A stretch of 64,000 nucleotides of DNA from Branchiostoma floridae (taxonomy: Eukaryota; Chordata; Leptocardii; Amphioxiformes; Branchiostomatidae), in assembly GCF_000003815.2 (NCBI RefSeq), contig NW_023365723.1:202699-266698 (forward strand), read 5' to 3'. Below the pieces are notes generated by a model, which was given only the letters and a program-made list of their open reading frames with translations, did no database searches and was not told where the DNA came from. Positions within the stretch are counted from its first letter, which is position 1. Each line of letters starts with the position of its first letter. A program made the position numbers and the translations under genes. Below are positions 30,290 through 41,754 of this stretch, piece by piece.

Positions 30290-30480
30290 AAAAAAAGAGC
30301 TGGAGGACTTCCGGATGGCCCTAATGGTCAAGGAGCGGGAGATAGGGCGCCTAAGGACAGTGCTGGCCACGAAGCCCCACACACCGCGTTTGCCGAAGAT
30401 ATATGACAGTGACCTGTCTGATCCAGCTGACGGGCCAACTCCCCTTGGCGCGGGAAGCTTTGGAGAGATTTATGGGTATG
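30290..30480 (+). CDS. Coiled-coil exon of unknown transposon gene B
   Basis: Open from 30290, it reads ELEDFRMALMVKEREIGRLR, then LPKIYDSDLSDPADGPTPL, and ends at a GTATGT donor near 30474. The intron after it (30476-30535) is shared with 35330-35400 and 57395-57455, which places the exon upstream of the integrase-like exons of block B. Confidence 0.4.
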
Positions 30481-30535
30481 TCAGTTGTATGCATGTAGGC
30501 ATGGAGTCATTTTCTTTACCGTATAATTTCAATTT

Positions 30536-30850
30536 TAGACTAACCCGGCAGCAAAAAAGTGTGAGTATTAGAAAACCTGGTGGGAGAGAAAGCTGCGGAG
30601 ATGCCTAAATAATGTTGACATGGGTGGCAGCAGCGTTAACTTGATAAACCCATCCCATCAACAGACGAGCACAAGAATCGCCTGAGTTTCACCTTCGATC
30701 ATTCATCAACAGCCATTCAAAACTGAGAGGCAGACATGTTGCGCGCGGTCAATCGAGAGCTTGGCAAACTATTCACACTGCGCCACAATTGGATCAATCC
30801 GCCTATGACATCATCCTTCACTACATAAGGGCCATAAGACTGTTCACTAG
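30536..30850 (+). pseudogene. Block B transposon gene, degraded copy
   Basis: The stretch resembles 35400-35640 and 57455-57700 (AAACCTGGTG.GAGAGAAA, AACTTGATAA, CAAGAATCGCCTGAGTTTC). The coding sense AQESPEFHLRSF is visible, but the frame is lost quickly and the ITDWAMKF region is absent. Confidence 0.6.
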
Positions 30851-31002
30851 AGCGCATTCACTGCAACCATCCTACCGAGCGTGGACGTGGTGAGGGTTCG
30901 GCACGCTGACAGAGTTCCCACGCAAGACCGACGACCGGTTCCTGTCTAAACAACACCAAAACACCTACTCTGGACTCCAATCCTGTTGTTATTGCAAGAT
31001 CT

Positions 31003-31680
31003 ATGGGCTGGACAAAAAGCATGTCTGCAGTTCCTCCAATCAATGACCTCGTGGTAACTGAATATCTAGTTAGGAAGAACACTGCCAGCTGGAAAACATA
31101 CAAGACACTTGAGCTTTATAAAAAATTTGAACAGGGTTATGTGCACAGTATAAAGTTTAACAACATGTCTGGGTTCTATCCATTTCGTGTTGTACAAGGC
31201 AAGTGCCTGCCGTCACAAAGCACGGACCCGGACCAGGAAAAGTGGATGTACGTGATTCTGGATGTTTAGGATGGGCAACCTTGTGGAGGCTGGGTCTGTA
31301 CTGGCAGGTGAGTAACAGTAAGTAATATAACTTTTCTACTTCCAATCTAAATTTTTTCTTGCAGAATTTTTTTTTCTTTCATACTCCTACCAGAAGTTAA
31401 CAGTCAATCCATTATTTACCACAGAACAAGAAAAGTGTTTAGGACCGAGACAATCACAACTACATATATTTCAATATTTACTTTATTTTTCAGGCAAGGT
31501 GGCACCTGTTCGCATGCTGGAGCCCTTCTGTTTGTACTCAGTGACCTCATCTCAAGAGTTTTTCTTTTCTCTAGGACTGACCGTCGGCCCCAGGACGAGC
31601 CGTATGCGGCTAGGCGTGGCGGAAGAGGCCGTTCTTGCAGTAGGCATCCACCTTAAAATTTTAAATACAGAAGGGTTTGT
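31003..31680 (+). pseudogene. SWIM zinc finger protein fragment in two exons
   Basis: Exon 1 (31003-31308) reads LVVTEYLVRKNTASWKTYKT, ELYKKFEQGYVHSIKFNN and VVQGKCLPSQSTDPDQEKW, then VILDV, a TAG stop (31267-31269) and DGQPCGGWVCTG. Exon 2 (31495 onward) follows a TTTTTCAG acceptor and, spliced in phase, gives RQGGTCSHAGALLFVLSD. C-x-H-x-x-x-L-L-F is the second half of a SWIM zinc finger; the first Cys pair is partly lost. In such genes a YqaJ-type exonuclease domain often follows. The in-frame stop and degraded C-x-C make this a pseudogene. Confidence 0.65.
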
Positions 31681-32601
31681 GGAATTATATCAGGGTTATA
31701 AAGTCTCAGAACCTGACATGCCTACATGACTGGCAGTTGCTGAAATTCGCAAACACGTTCAAATGCATTCTGCATATGTCATGGCCAGGAATAGTGTTAA
31801 GAATCAACTGATAGCACTTACATACATGTAGCTCTAATCCAGCATTAACAGTATGGCATGATTTGAAGCAATAAAAAATGATGTTCTAAAAATGAACTTC
31901 TTGTTTGACTATTGGCAGGACGATCCCGTTTCATGGACATTAGCTTCCGCCCGTGTGAGCCCGAGCCGTGTGCACTGCTCTGACTTTGGGCAGCAACCAC
32001 GGAGGCACCTGCAACAGCATTTTCAGTTTTTTTCAGTTTCACTCTTGGATTGGCTCGTGGTGCTAAACTTAGAATGCCACGTGTCAGTGGAGGGATTCTG
32101 TAATGCTGTGAGATGGAAGAACAACCTTTTTCTTCATGAGGTTAGGACTCGGCACATTAAAACTTAAACCTACAAGGAACAGTGCGCCTCCAAGTCTTGA
32201 GGATTTGATGTCAGATCTATCCGTTTCGAGTAAGGATGCCAATCAGAATATACGATGATCGACTGAGAAAAGATCCCCTGAGCTAAAGATTAGTGGCTGT
32301 CTTGGTATTATTTTTATAGTTGCTATGCATAATTCTTAATAAGCAATGTTTAAGCAGATCTGGTCATAGAAATGTATCTAACAATAAGAAAAGTTGATCA
32401 CAAGGTCAGGAGCAAATGGAAATCAGAAAAGTCTGCACTGTTGGCTGAATGTGAACAGCTACAAAAATAACCGAAGAGGACTAAAGGTGGAACAGAAAGT
32501 ATCAGTATGTCTGAACAACAGAACAGCAACACATGGTGTATCAGTACTGGTGCAGGACATACAAGAAGGGTGGAGAAGAAAGGAAACTACAGTGGTAATC
32601 T

Positions 32602-32802
32602 TTGCATATTACAAGGGCTGTTCCGATAGACGGGCTTTTCACTTCGGGAGAGGGTCAGAGGAAGAGGGCGACAACGCCGAGGACGAACGCCCCTGGCCAG
32701 CCTCCCAGGAAACGATGGAGGGAGCGAGAGCCAGACACGAGTTCCGAGTCGGACAGCGACGAGGACGAACTAGAGGTTGGTAATAGTTTTTCTGAGATAT
32801 AG
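32602..32802 (+). CDS. Basic/acidic low-complexity exon
   Basis: The frame reads QRKRATTPRTNAPGQPPRKR followed by EPDTSSESDSDEDELEVGNS. A nuclear-localisation-like basic run next to an acidic Ser/Asp/Glu run is typical of linker exons in nuclear proteins. It lies between the SWIM and RecQ-like pieces on the same strand and may belong with one of them. The end near GAGGTTGGTAATAG may be a donor. Confidence 0.35.
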   Translation: MHITRAVPIDGLFTSGEGQRKRATTPRTNAPGQPPRKRWREREPDTSSESDSDEDELEVGNSFSEI

Positions 32803-33132
32803 CGTATGTATTTTTCCATCTGCTATATGTTCCCCATGTTTTTCCTTGACCGAGCGACTTCACTCTATATAGGGGCCTCGTACACAGGGCAGACAAGGCC
32901 AAACTTGGCATGGCCGGACCGCGAAGGGGACGCACTTTGAATTAGTCTGAATTACTTGTAATATCTACCTTTTCTAAAGCACAAATGCAGAACAAGAGGG
33001 TCTTTTGTTCAAGCTAGCAACAAATGGCATTAAAGAAAGAATGTTGTTACCTGGAAGGCTTCCTGAGAGGCAGGAGATCATGATCAACGTAGCCTGAATG
33101 TTGAGAAGGTTATAGTTTATTCATTTACGTAT

Positions 33133-33420
33133 TTGCAGAAACGTCGTAGAACAAACATAATGCAGCGTGCAGCGAGGGACCTCTTGGGTTTCCAATGTCT
33201 CCTTGATACTCAACTACAGGCGATGTCGGCCGCCCCGTCTGGGAAAGACACTTTCGAAGGCCCTGCCACCGGACAAGGGAAGACGTTGTGCTACCAAACA
33301 TATCTCTGGAAACTACGACCTGAAAAGGGTGACGACAAGGCTGAGATCCACCTTGACCAACGCCAACTTGAAACACCTGCTCAGGATAAGCATAGAGGGG
33401 CCTGCCGTAAACAGCTTTGA
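33133..33420 (+). pseudogene. RecQ-like helicase fragment (Walker A region)
   Basis: From a TTTGCAG acceptor the frame reads RAARDLLGFQCLLDTQLQAM, then SGKDTFEGPATGQGKTLCYQ. This is the RecQ pattern of Q-motif (F-G-F...Q-x-x-A-I/M), G-K-D and motif I (T-G-x-G-K-T/S-L-C-Y-Q) with the ATP-binding Lys intact. After CYQ the expected motif Ia does not follow; the frame is shifted. No DEAH motif II could be confirmed downstream. Lancelet and cnidarian genomes hold many transposon-linked RecQ-like genes; this one is a relic. Confidence 0.6.
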
Positions 33421-34179
33421 TTTTGACAAGGTAGTGTCTCGTTTGTAAAGTCTGAGGAACAGGCGCCTGTTGATCCGAGAACATTGGTGCCTTATTCCGG
33501 CTACTGACAAGTTTAAGACCCTATCTGTGTGCACTTACTACGTAACTATTCGAGTATCAAACAACAAATGGAGTTTTTTTTTAATTTTAAATGGAGCTCT
33601 ATTGGTTATTTCAAGTAGTATTAAATAGATGTTTAGTCAACATTTGTCAAGTCTTCATTTACAAAGTATAGTTATATTACAGATCTAACAGAAGCCTGTA
33701 CAGGCGTGGTATCATCTCCGTCGAGCAAGAAACAGAAAAAAAATACAGCTCAACGGAATCACAGACCGAAGACGAACGAGAAGATATAAATAGCAAGAAA
33801 ACCTCAAATGAAAGTTGTAAATCTTGTGGAATCGGAAAGGATATAAAAGAAATGCTTGCTAAAATTTCAGAAATGGGCGTATTACGAGGCGCGCGTCATA
33901 CGCGAGAATTGTGCGGCAAAAGCCACGTGACTGTCAATCCGAGACACCGCGAGACCGTGAGCGAGTAGTCCAGATCTCGAACAAACTGACTGTATCAAAC
34001 CTTTACAAAATGGGTATTTCACAATGCACAAGAACCACCAGAACACTGCACATCTCATTGTAAACTATCATGTGTACACTGCTGTAATATACATGTGTCT
34101 AATATCATAGATAACACCAAGACATCTGAAATTGTCGTTTGATATTGCAGGATCCTGAAGGCAGTGGTGAGAGGTTCAG

Positions 34180-34437
34180 GTGGTCACCTCACTTACGAAC
34201 ACGCCAGAGAGGTATCACTGGCTGTTGTTCGACGAAGCCAGACGGTTCTGTTCTCGGGTATTCAACACAAGGCAGACAGTAGGCCACAAAACCCCTTCAG
34301 CAGAGAAGGACAAAGGAGTCATGACGGAAGCAATTGTGAGGGTGTGTGTGTTCAGCGTCACTCCTGGAAGACGACTGGTCGAGACCTTTGTAGGTCCGAA
34401 CACAAAGGGGATGAAGCGGATTACAGAAGACAGATGA
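34180..34437 (+). CDS. Uncharacterised open frame
   Basis: The frame reads LTNTPERYHWLLFDEARRFC and VMTEAIVRVCVFSVTPGRRL. The FDEA string is not enough to call a helicase motif II. Coding-like composition; family not recognised. Confidence 0.25.
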   Translation: MVTSLTNTPERYHWLLFDEARRFCSRVFNTRQTVGHKTPSAEKDKGVMTEAIVRVCVFSVTPGRRLVETFVGPNTKGMKRITEDR

Positions 34438-35047
34438 CTCGACAACTTTCTGTAGAAAGGAAATGGGCAAGAGCCACAAGTACAGTCCAACCATATATAC
34501 ATAGGGCAAATAGGCTAAAGGGTCACTGACAATAGGTGTCACTCTATAACCAACATTCCTATTACATGAACACTTTCAGAGCAATAGTACATCTCAAAAT
34601 TAAACACGTATTGAACGAAATACGAGGTTTATGACAAAATCAAGCTGATTCCTTCCAGAACCCTTGACCTACAAATCTTTCCCTACTAACAAGGTAAAGC
34701 CTTCTAAAAACAACAAAATGAGAAAATGTAAACTTGTTACTGTTGCCTTGACAACTTCTCTTTTTTTTATTTCTTTCAGAGTGACAATGTGATGGTCCGT
34801 GCCAGCAGGGATCGGAACAGGCCCAAATCATTGATTTTAGCTCTGCCTTTTTGCTGCACCAACCGGTGTCATTCATGTCAGGGAACATGCCCACCATGTG
34901 TCCCAGATGGGGGAAGGTCTCCAGCGGAAATTGAACAGGCAAGCCCAGACGTACCGAAGAGTGGTCGTCTCCCTGAGATGTGCCTGAAATTTTTTGGTGA
35001 GTCTTCCTGGAGAATTTTCCGATCCATCTCTATCTTTCGCCGTTGAT

Positions 35048-35308
35048 ATGGCTTCACCCGATTCTATCGTTATAGCTGGGCACTCTTTCGTGTCACGGCT
35101 CGAGTCGTATATTCGCCGCACGCCTCTGACTCAGTGTTTCAAAACCCGAAAGGTCAGCCCTGATTTTGATCTACAAAGTCACCCAGTAGTACATTACTTT
35201 GGTTCGCCCGGATGCACTATCCCCAGGTTTAGGGCTGAAAGTCTGCCTAGGCTGCCGTTGGTGGCCCCGTCTATTGTGCATGTTGAGCTGGGCCACAACG
35301 ACCTGTAG
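35048..35308 (+). pseudogene. SGNH hydrolase N-terminal half (block B, copy 1)
   Basis: It reads MASPDSIVIAGHSFVSRLES, then IVHVELGHNDL and stop. G-H-S-F stands where SGNH esterases have block I (G-D/H-S) and G-H-N-D is block III. Block V (D-x-x-H) is missing because the frame ends at 35308, though the older fragment at 3613-4085 preserves it. Probably derived from a DIRS-like or LINE retroelement. Confidence 0.6.
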
Positions 35309-35399
35309 TATTCTCAGTGCCAGATTTATGAGTATGTCAGTTGTATGCATGTAGGCATGGAGTCATTTTCTTTACCATTGAAATTCAATTACAATTTTA

Positions 35400-36062
35400 G
35401 ACCAACCTGGCAGCAAAAAAAGTAAGGAGAGTATTTAGAAAACCTGGTGAGAGAGAAAGATGCGGAGATGCCTAAATAATGTTGGTGGCAGCAGCGTTAA
35501 CTTGATAACCCCTTTCCAACAGCAAGCACAAGAATCGCCTGAGTTTCGCCTTCGACATTCATCAACAGTCATTCACAACTGGAAGGCACACATGTTACGC
35601 GCGGTTAATAAGGGGCGTAGAAAACAATCAGCATAACAGCAACTAGACAATCAAACGGCCATTATCCTCACTGATTGGGCCACGAAGTTCCTTCCGATGA
35701 AATCATCATCATATCGTTCCGTGCGTTTCCGATGAAATACAGAGAGCACACGACTGAATTGTTTGGTAAATGTGGGCGGAGCTGGCACGTGGCATCATCA
35801 AAAGAAACTTTGTGTGCAAGAGTTTGGCACTCAGGCTCTATTTTCCTACTTCCAGACTCAGCATTGATTTTAATTCCAGGTATTCAAAAAATCTTCTTGA
35901 TGTGGTCTTGTGAAATGATTTTTTTCCAACTACAGTGTCCGGTTTGTCACGGTGCTGAATCATTCACCCAGCAATAGCAAGCTTAAGGTTGTGGAGATCC
36001 ACATAAAGCCGAGACCAATCGAAGAAATGTACGAAACCGGGGATCAAGAGGTACTGTAAAAG
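35400..36062 (+). pseudogene. Unknown transposon gene (ITDWAMKF family), copy 1
   Basis: Coding pieces align with the better copy at 57516-58001: TNLAAKKVRR, then AQESPEFRLRHSSTVIHNW (one-base differences), HTTELFGKCGRSWHVASS, and a terminal KVVEIHIKPRPIEEMYETGD before a GTACTG donor at 36052. The family carries an acidic motif (I-T-D-W-A/T) with features of an RNase H-like transposase, but I cannot name its superfamily. Frame changes near 35650 and 35960 disable this copy. Confidence 0.5.
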
Positions 36063-36128
36063 TTTGTGGAATTCAAATATTTCTATAATGTTATAATTAA
36101 AATATGTTGGGTCACATTAATCCTACAT

Positions 36129-36559
36129 GCAAGACAAACCAAGCAACTGACTGAACTTGAAAGAAGGCACAAAGTACGTTGGTCAACGTCCAGCCACGAA
36201 TTTGTTGCGATAATGAGGTTGACTGGGTTGTTAGGTCTTCCCTTTTATCCAGAATGCGTGGCCTTTCATATGAACGGTCCTTTTTAACTTCACTCAAGAG
36301 GAAGTATCCGGATGGTCAAGCGATTGCACTGAAGTTGGCAAAACAACTGAAGACAGCAAACGCAAAGCTGCAAAAGACCATAGATGGATACAATGCCGTG
36401 GCTTGGGAGCCAAAACATCTCAATTTACCAGTGCCTGTTCAGTTTCGGGAGGCAACCGATCCCTCTGGGCAAACCTCCTCGTGCCTGGACCCAAATATAG
36501 TAGAAGGCGGACAACATACAAAATATATCAGAGCTTCAACAGTACTTGTAGTAATATAA
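36129..36559 (+). pseudogene. Possible KDZ-type transposase C-terminal fragment
   Basis: Frames give TKQLTELERRHKVRWS and, after a frame change near 36285, LKRKYPDGQAIALKLAKQLK with KLQKTIDGYNAVAW and VQFREATDPSGQ. The Y-x-D-G-Q-x-x-A-x-x-L-x-x-Q-(I/L)...L-x-x-Y-N pattern resembles the helical C-terminal part of Kyakuja-Dileera-Zisupton transposases. A clearer KDZ fragment is at 60419-60844. Catalytic residues are not in this part. Confidence 0.45.
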
Positions 36560-37800
36560 AGTACATAAATCATTGTCGCAGTTATTTACCCTGTTAATAT
36601 AAATAACCTGCCGAGGAAGATATTGCAGTCGTTTTGAAACTATGTATTATCGCTACAAACTTGCACGTGGTAAAATGCAGTGATGGAAAGTATGAGGTCA
36701 GACACTCAACTGAATATTTCTTTCTAACAACCAATCGCCGATCTTCAACTAATTAACGTACAGAATGTCCATGTGATTCAGTTCAGCTGTTCCAAAGAGT
36801 TCGTTTCTCAAGAAGCTTTGGGAGTTTGATAGGTCGGATTAAAAGACTATCTTTGTCTTTTTTTGTGTATTTACTTTCTAACGTTTTCGAGGATAACTTT
36901 GTAGTTGTGCGATTGTTCTAGGGCGGTTTTTATTCTAGCATAGCGGTGAGTCCATTCAATTGTGCATTCATTGAGCTTAAGAAGCAAGGACTCAAGGAGA
37001 AAGAGATTGCAAACGTTGCTGTTGATCGCAAATGAAACAAAGAACCAGAAGGTAACCAGAAGGCCATGGATGCACCATCCAAAAACAACAGCTTGATGAC
37101 GGATGGGATCGGACCAAAAATCGACCCGTGTTTCCCATTTCTGGAAACGCAAAGGTAATTATATTATATGTTGGTGATATGGCATATTAAATGGTAACTA
37201 TTATTGAGTAAGCAGCAGAGCATGCTGTCAAGTGGCCAAAAAATAGTGTTTCGGTGAGTATACGTAGACTATAGCTAACGAAAAAGATAATAAATATTGG
37301 GAAATGAACATTTAAAATGTATTCCTTGTCTTCTACCATCATCAGCATCAGTTGACCTGATAATCTGTGAGTATTATCAAAAATAGTCAATAGTCGGTAG
37401 CAAGACTTAATTGGCGACGTGACTTCCTTGTACTTACCTTGTGTTCGTGTGTCATATTCACTGAAGGTTCTGCGAAGCCACAGCTTTAGAATGACCCTGC
37501 GCCCTCAACAAAGGTAATTGCAAAACAAGGTAATTGCTAAAAATTTGATTGATTTCAAACCTGAAGTCATTTTCTGTTTCTTAGCATAATTCAAGCAATT
37601 AATCCAGGGCCAGAAACTAAATTTCATTTTCTATGTCACAGTATGTTGTGCTAGTATCATGCTCATTTTCCATGAAGATAAATCCTAAGATTGAAACAGG
37701 GTTTACCGCTTTATAATACATTGTTATATTCTTTACCGTGGCAGTTAAAAGATGTGCTCATAACACAGTAGAGGGAATAATATGATTGACATGCTTGCCT
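36560..37800. other. No confident feature
   Basis: Pieces near 36800-36960 resemble 12890-12990 (TTTGTGTATTT...TAGGGCGGT.TTTATTGTAGCATAG), a short dispersed repeat. No coding is supported. Confidence 0.4.
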
Positions 37801-37818
37801 ACTTCTGTTTTGTTTCAG

Positions 37819-37914
37819 GCGGGCAAGAGAACACTAGGCAAGAAGGACAAACAGCCCAAGACCATTCCCATTGTGACCGCAAATTTCCAGCGCTGCGATA
37901 CTACAGCTTAAGCA
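37819..37914 (+). CDS. Possible upstream exon of the 38-40 kb gene
   Basis: After a TTTGTTTCAG acceptor: GKRTLGKKDKQPKTIPIVTA and NFQRCDTTA, then TAA. Its basic N-terminal composition and clean acceptor suggest an exon. It ends in a stop rather than a donor, so its relation to the next exons is doubtful. Confidence 0.25.
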
Positions 37915-38273
37915 AAGATGATATTGATATTATAATTAATGAATCTCTGTTTCCGAAACTGTTTCAAAATCAAAATCACTCCACTTTGATTTGTAGTGTT
38001 AAAAGTTATGTATTTCTGACATTTATACCATTTTATACCTTGGGACATGATTAGTTATGAATGTGCGGAAATGTTTCAACAGTTAAGTGTATAAGGACAA
38101 AGTAAAAGGAAAGGTCACATGTAAACAAGATAAACTCAGGTCTTGATTAACTATCGTGAAACCAAGTGAATTGATCCAAGCAGAACATTGAAATACCAAT
38201 AAGAGGACTTTGATATGGGTTTAATATGACTTATCACCAAACGTAATATAATTTCTGTTTATTTTTTAACAGT

Positions 38274-40221
38274 ATGACATCAAGGATAGCTGTCATACCG
38301 TTCATTCCAACTGACAAGCCCCACGACGCGATGACGGACACTGAATTGAGTGCTGATCTCGAGGAGGCAAAAGCGGAGGCACCAAGAGCTATTGGAAGTC
38401 TCATCTCCCTTGGCGAAGTGTTTCCAAGGGAGGAGGTGTAAGCGTTGCTAAGCAAAATTGAGAAAAGACTGGCAGTTATATTCCCACCTGGAACTCTGAG
38501 AACTACACAGGTCTATGCTCTGGTGTTGTGGTTCACAAAGAAGGTGAGTATCACAATCCATTTTATATATGTGCTGCACAATGCTTCTTAACTGTTATAT
38601 AGATTTTGAAATTTAAGTCAGAGGCAATTTTTGGGTAAGATGTAGAATTACATGCAGCTGCCAGTGTTTTCACCTATATTCATTCTGATAGTATCTTAAA
38701 AGGAGCCGAAGTGTGTAGCATGCCTTAAATAGTGTTATCAAGTTTTACATGACATACAAAATGTATTTGCAATTATGCTTAGGCCCTGGAACTTGCCGAA
38801 CTTGATGATGAAATGGTGGCTGTGTGGGACTATGTCAAAACAACTGTGGCACAGTTAGTCAGCTCATACCTTGGAGCCACCCCAACGGCAGAAAACACGA
38901 AATCAGACATCATTGAGGCAATCAAAGTTGCCATGTCTTCATTGACCTTCAGACAGGTATCATTAAGTTATGCTAATCAAAGCACGTGCTTAGTACATCT
39001 ATTTCCTAGCATTTAACATTGATTTATTGTCAGTTGCATTCACATAACGCATGGTCTGAAATGTGCATTGTAGGAACCTCGAGCTAATCAACTGTGTGGT
39101 GAAGTCACCATTTAAACAGTCCATAACAATATTGTGCATGTACATGTGTGTGTTTTCAAAATCTACAGAAGGAACATCTGAAAATGTTTGACTATACTAG
39201 ACAAAGGGTTATGTTAGTGTATGTTAGTGTTGTTTCAAGGTATGTACCATATGGTTTCCATATATTTATCAATCAATCGGTCATTTGAACAAGTTTATTC
39301 TCCCAAGGGATGAGGGGGTTTAGTATAAAGGAAACAACAGCTGTCTAATGTCACCATTAGCATGTACTCAACGAGGACAGGACTAAATTGCAAACTGACA
39401 CTTGTATAAATTGTGTTCTTGCAGATGAACATGTGCCTTAGAGTGACAGACATCCACCCCGAAGGACCCCGTGGGCCAAAGCTGCGCGTGATCGCAATTT
39501 ATCCTGAGTCACTTCATGCCTTCACTGGAGACCCACGCTTCCACCGTGATGAGCTGAAAAAGTCGACATCCGCCCACACCAGAGCAATTGTCTTCTTGCA
39601 CGAGAAAAGCGACAAGCCTACATGGTCATCAAGCAAAGGAAAGGATAAAAAAGGCACGTCAACTCAGAAAAGTGCCATCATCATCCCGGTGGCAGAGGCA
39701 CCAAATCTCGCACAAGGTACTTTAGGTGACAATATGTGCAAAAATTTGGACCATCTAGGTTAAAGGCCATGACACAAAATTATGGAAGAAGTTGAAAATA
39801 GAAGTTTGAAGGAATATGTGTCTCTAATACACAATTCATCCAATTAGGTTTAGTAGAAATTCCCTTTAGTAGAACCAACATTTGTGTAGTCGAAATATTT
39901 CATGGATATATGAAGTCTGTTGTACTTCTAGTGATGGGTAAGACGGAGGAAGTTCTCGGGCGTGTCATGAAAAAAACACAAGCTCACGATTACATAAGAC
40001 ATGCTGCAAGAATTCAAAGATTACGCCACTCCATGCCTGAGGGAGAAGTGTTTCGCCGTACATATCTACCTTGTGTTTGCAGGGCTTCCTAATCATTATG
40101 ACCTTGTTATCTCATTTTTTTCTTCAACACAGTTTGTCACAAAGAGGGTATGGGCCTGTTTTGCAACCTGTTGGAGAAGTACATGGAGCTCCACCCACCA
40201 CCCTACAACCACAATCCGTAG
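38274..40221 (+). pseudogene. Four-exon gene of unknown family with one internal stop
   Basis: Exons 38274-38543, 38783-38956, 39425-39716 and 40133-40221 all have GT...AG borders, and their phases (0, 0, 1) join into one frame ending at TAG 40219-40221. The only break is TAA at 38439-38441. Pieces: RIAVIPFIPTDKPHDAMTD, LLSKIEKRLAVIFPPGTL, DDEMVAVWDYVKTTVAQLVS, VTDIHPEGPRGPKLRVIAIY, RAIVFLHEKSDKPTW, and the tail GLFCNLLEKYMELHPPPYNH. I recognise no domain. Block A carries a look-alike exon pair and the 7776 repeat the same last exon, so this is a multi-copy family. The stop may be a recent mutation, or translation may start at the ATG in exon 2. Confidence 0.55.
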
Positions 40222-40385
40222 TTTAATGGCGGGGCGTAATCTACGTCCACCCAGTTACTGTTTGAGGGATTTCTGGACTTCACTACTTAAAATTTGGAAA
40301 AGCAAATTTCATTTTACTGTTAAGTTTGACAGCTGTAGATATATATATATATAGTTTCTTGTATTTACTCATCTCTAAAGCTTCT
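40153..40385 (+). repeat. Terminal exon and 3' UTR repeat, copy 2
   Basis: Matches 7776-8036, covering the last exon of the gene above and about 165 bases after its stop, including a (TA)n run (40340-40354). Confidence 0.75.
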
Positions 40386-41175
40386 AGATGGACCAATCAC
40401 TGGCCGGCGACAGTAGAATACGTATCGGGAAATATCTGTAACGGTCCCCAACCGTCATTCTTCAACCGTCCGTGTTCAGTGACAAACACAGTTGCAGTTA
40501 GCTGCATGCGTTTCGACAGTCGACAATCATGAGATGCCACTACTCCTTTGAATCTGAATCGTTGTGGAGAAAGGTAACGTGACAATATTTATCATGATTG
40601 TCGTTGTCCGTGAAGGCCGATGAATGGTTGTCAACGTTGGAAAAGATTAACACATTATTTTTGCAATCTTTTTCAGGTTCCGGCAGTTAAGGACATCAAC
40701 TTGAATCACCTCGCAATGAACATCATTCCAAACATCTAAGATAATGTCCAAGTATTAAAATGTAATAAATGAGATACAGTTTACAGATTTTGTTCAGAAG
40801 TTTTATTTCAACAGTAAAAAGGCATCTGTTTATTTCTTATTGCATATAATGTATGATAGTTTCTGTAATTGATTGAACTTTACAGCAATGCCTATAAAGA
40901 AATACCGCTACAGTAGCGTCATCTAGTCTGCACAAGTTACGAAAGACGTGGAATGAAGAGTCGAACTTCAAATAGATTATCCTAGAATGTTCATGTAGGT
41001 AATTTGCCCGAACACACCTTTATAGGATTATTCATGGACGTCCCCCTTAGAAAACAAAGCCACACATAGAATGACACAAACTTGAATATACTATTGATTA
41101 TTCTCACCAATCTATAACTATTGTGTTTCCATCAGAGGAGGAGAAAGAGACGAGCGTGAATGTGAAATTATATGA

Positions 41176-41754
41176 GAAGAAAATGTCAACTTAGATGACG
41201 CAAAAACATGTGTTGTCTGGAGGGATAATGTCTGCAAGGCCCTGAAAGAAAAACTGGCAAACAGAAGAAAGTATGACCCCTACAAATATGTCACGGTTGA
41301 ATTTATTGGGGAGGAAAACACCCAGGATTTTGGAGGGCCAAGACATGATATGTTCCACTTGGCCCTTCAAGGGATATTTGAAACCAGTGGGCTATTCGAA
41401 CCAAGCCCAAGCCAAACGTCAGCACGGTTCCTTGTGTCGCCGAGTTATACAGTTATTTTGACTGTTCACAGCTCATTTACACTTTTAACTTTTGAGGTAT
41501 CCAGCAGAGCCTTATCAGAGATTTCAGAGTCAGGTTTGCAAAAAGAAGACCATATTTACAACTATCAGGCAAGCAAATTGAACCTATCACTCTTCATCCG
41601 TAACTGGACGATGCCACAAAGGAGGGGATGGAGAGAGGCTATCCAAGTGTTTCATGATTTGTACAACAAAAGCCAATGGACACACCAAATACGCATATGG
41701 TACTCTGATGTTAATTGCCAGAGTGGGCCCACTGATTGGTGCAAAACAGAGTAG
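41176..41754 (+). pseudogene. HECT-domain E3 ubiquitin ligase-like fragment (N-lobe)
   Basis: The open stretch has no ATG at its start. It reads VVWRDNVCKALKEKLANRRK, YVTVEFIGEENTQDFGGPRH and DMFHLALQGIFETSGLFE: the start of a HECT domain (V-x-F-x-G-E-x-x-x-D-x-G-G-P-R-x-E-F/M-F), as in G2E3-like genes that are often multiplied by transposons. The C-lobe with the ubiquitin-accepting Cys is absent before the TAG at 41752-41754, so it could not act as a ligase. Residues after the N-lobe are not recognisable as HECT. Confidence 0.65.

Larger units (their letters stand above)
34815..36085 (+). repeat. Duplicated block B, copy 1
   Basis: The stretch matches 56895-58118 over its length with small indels. 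Contents in order: a short shared lead (GGCCCAAATCATTGATTTTA), an SGNH hydrolase N-terminal part, an intron, and the integrase-like transposon exons, ending with the shared intron start GTACTGTAAAAGTTTGTGG. In copy 2 block B follows block A directly. Confidence 0.9.

Noticed and set aside
34180-34437. DEAH-box motif II of the RecQ-like helicase (FDEA)
   Set aside because: The surrounding residues do not fit RecQ motif II and the frame is not continuous with the Walker A exon.
36040-36300. Direct continuation of block B into the KDZ-like piece as one gene
   Set aside because: Copy 2 of block B diverges exactly at about 36085, so the KDZ-like piece is an unrelated neighbour.
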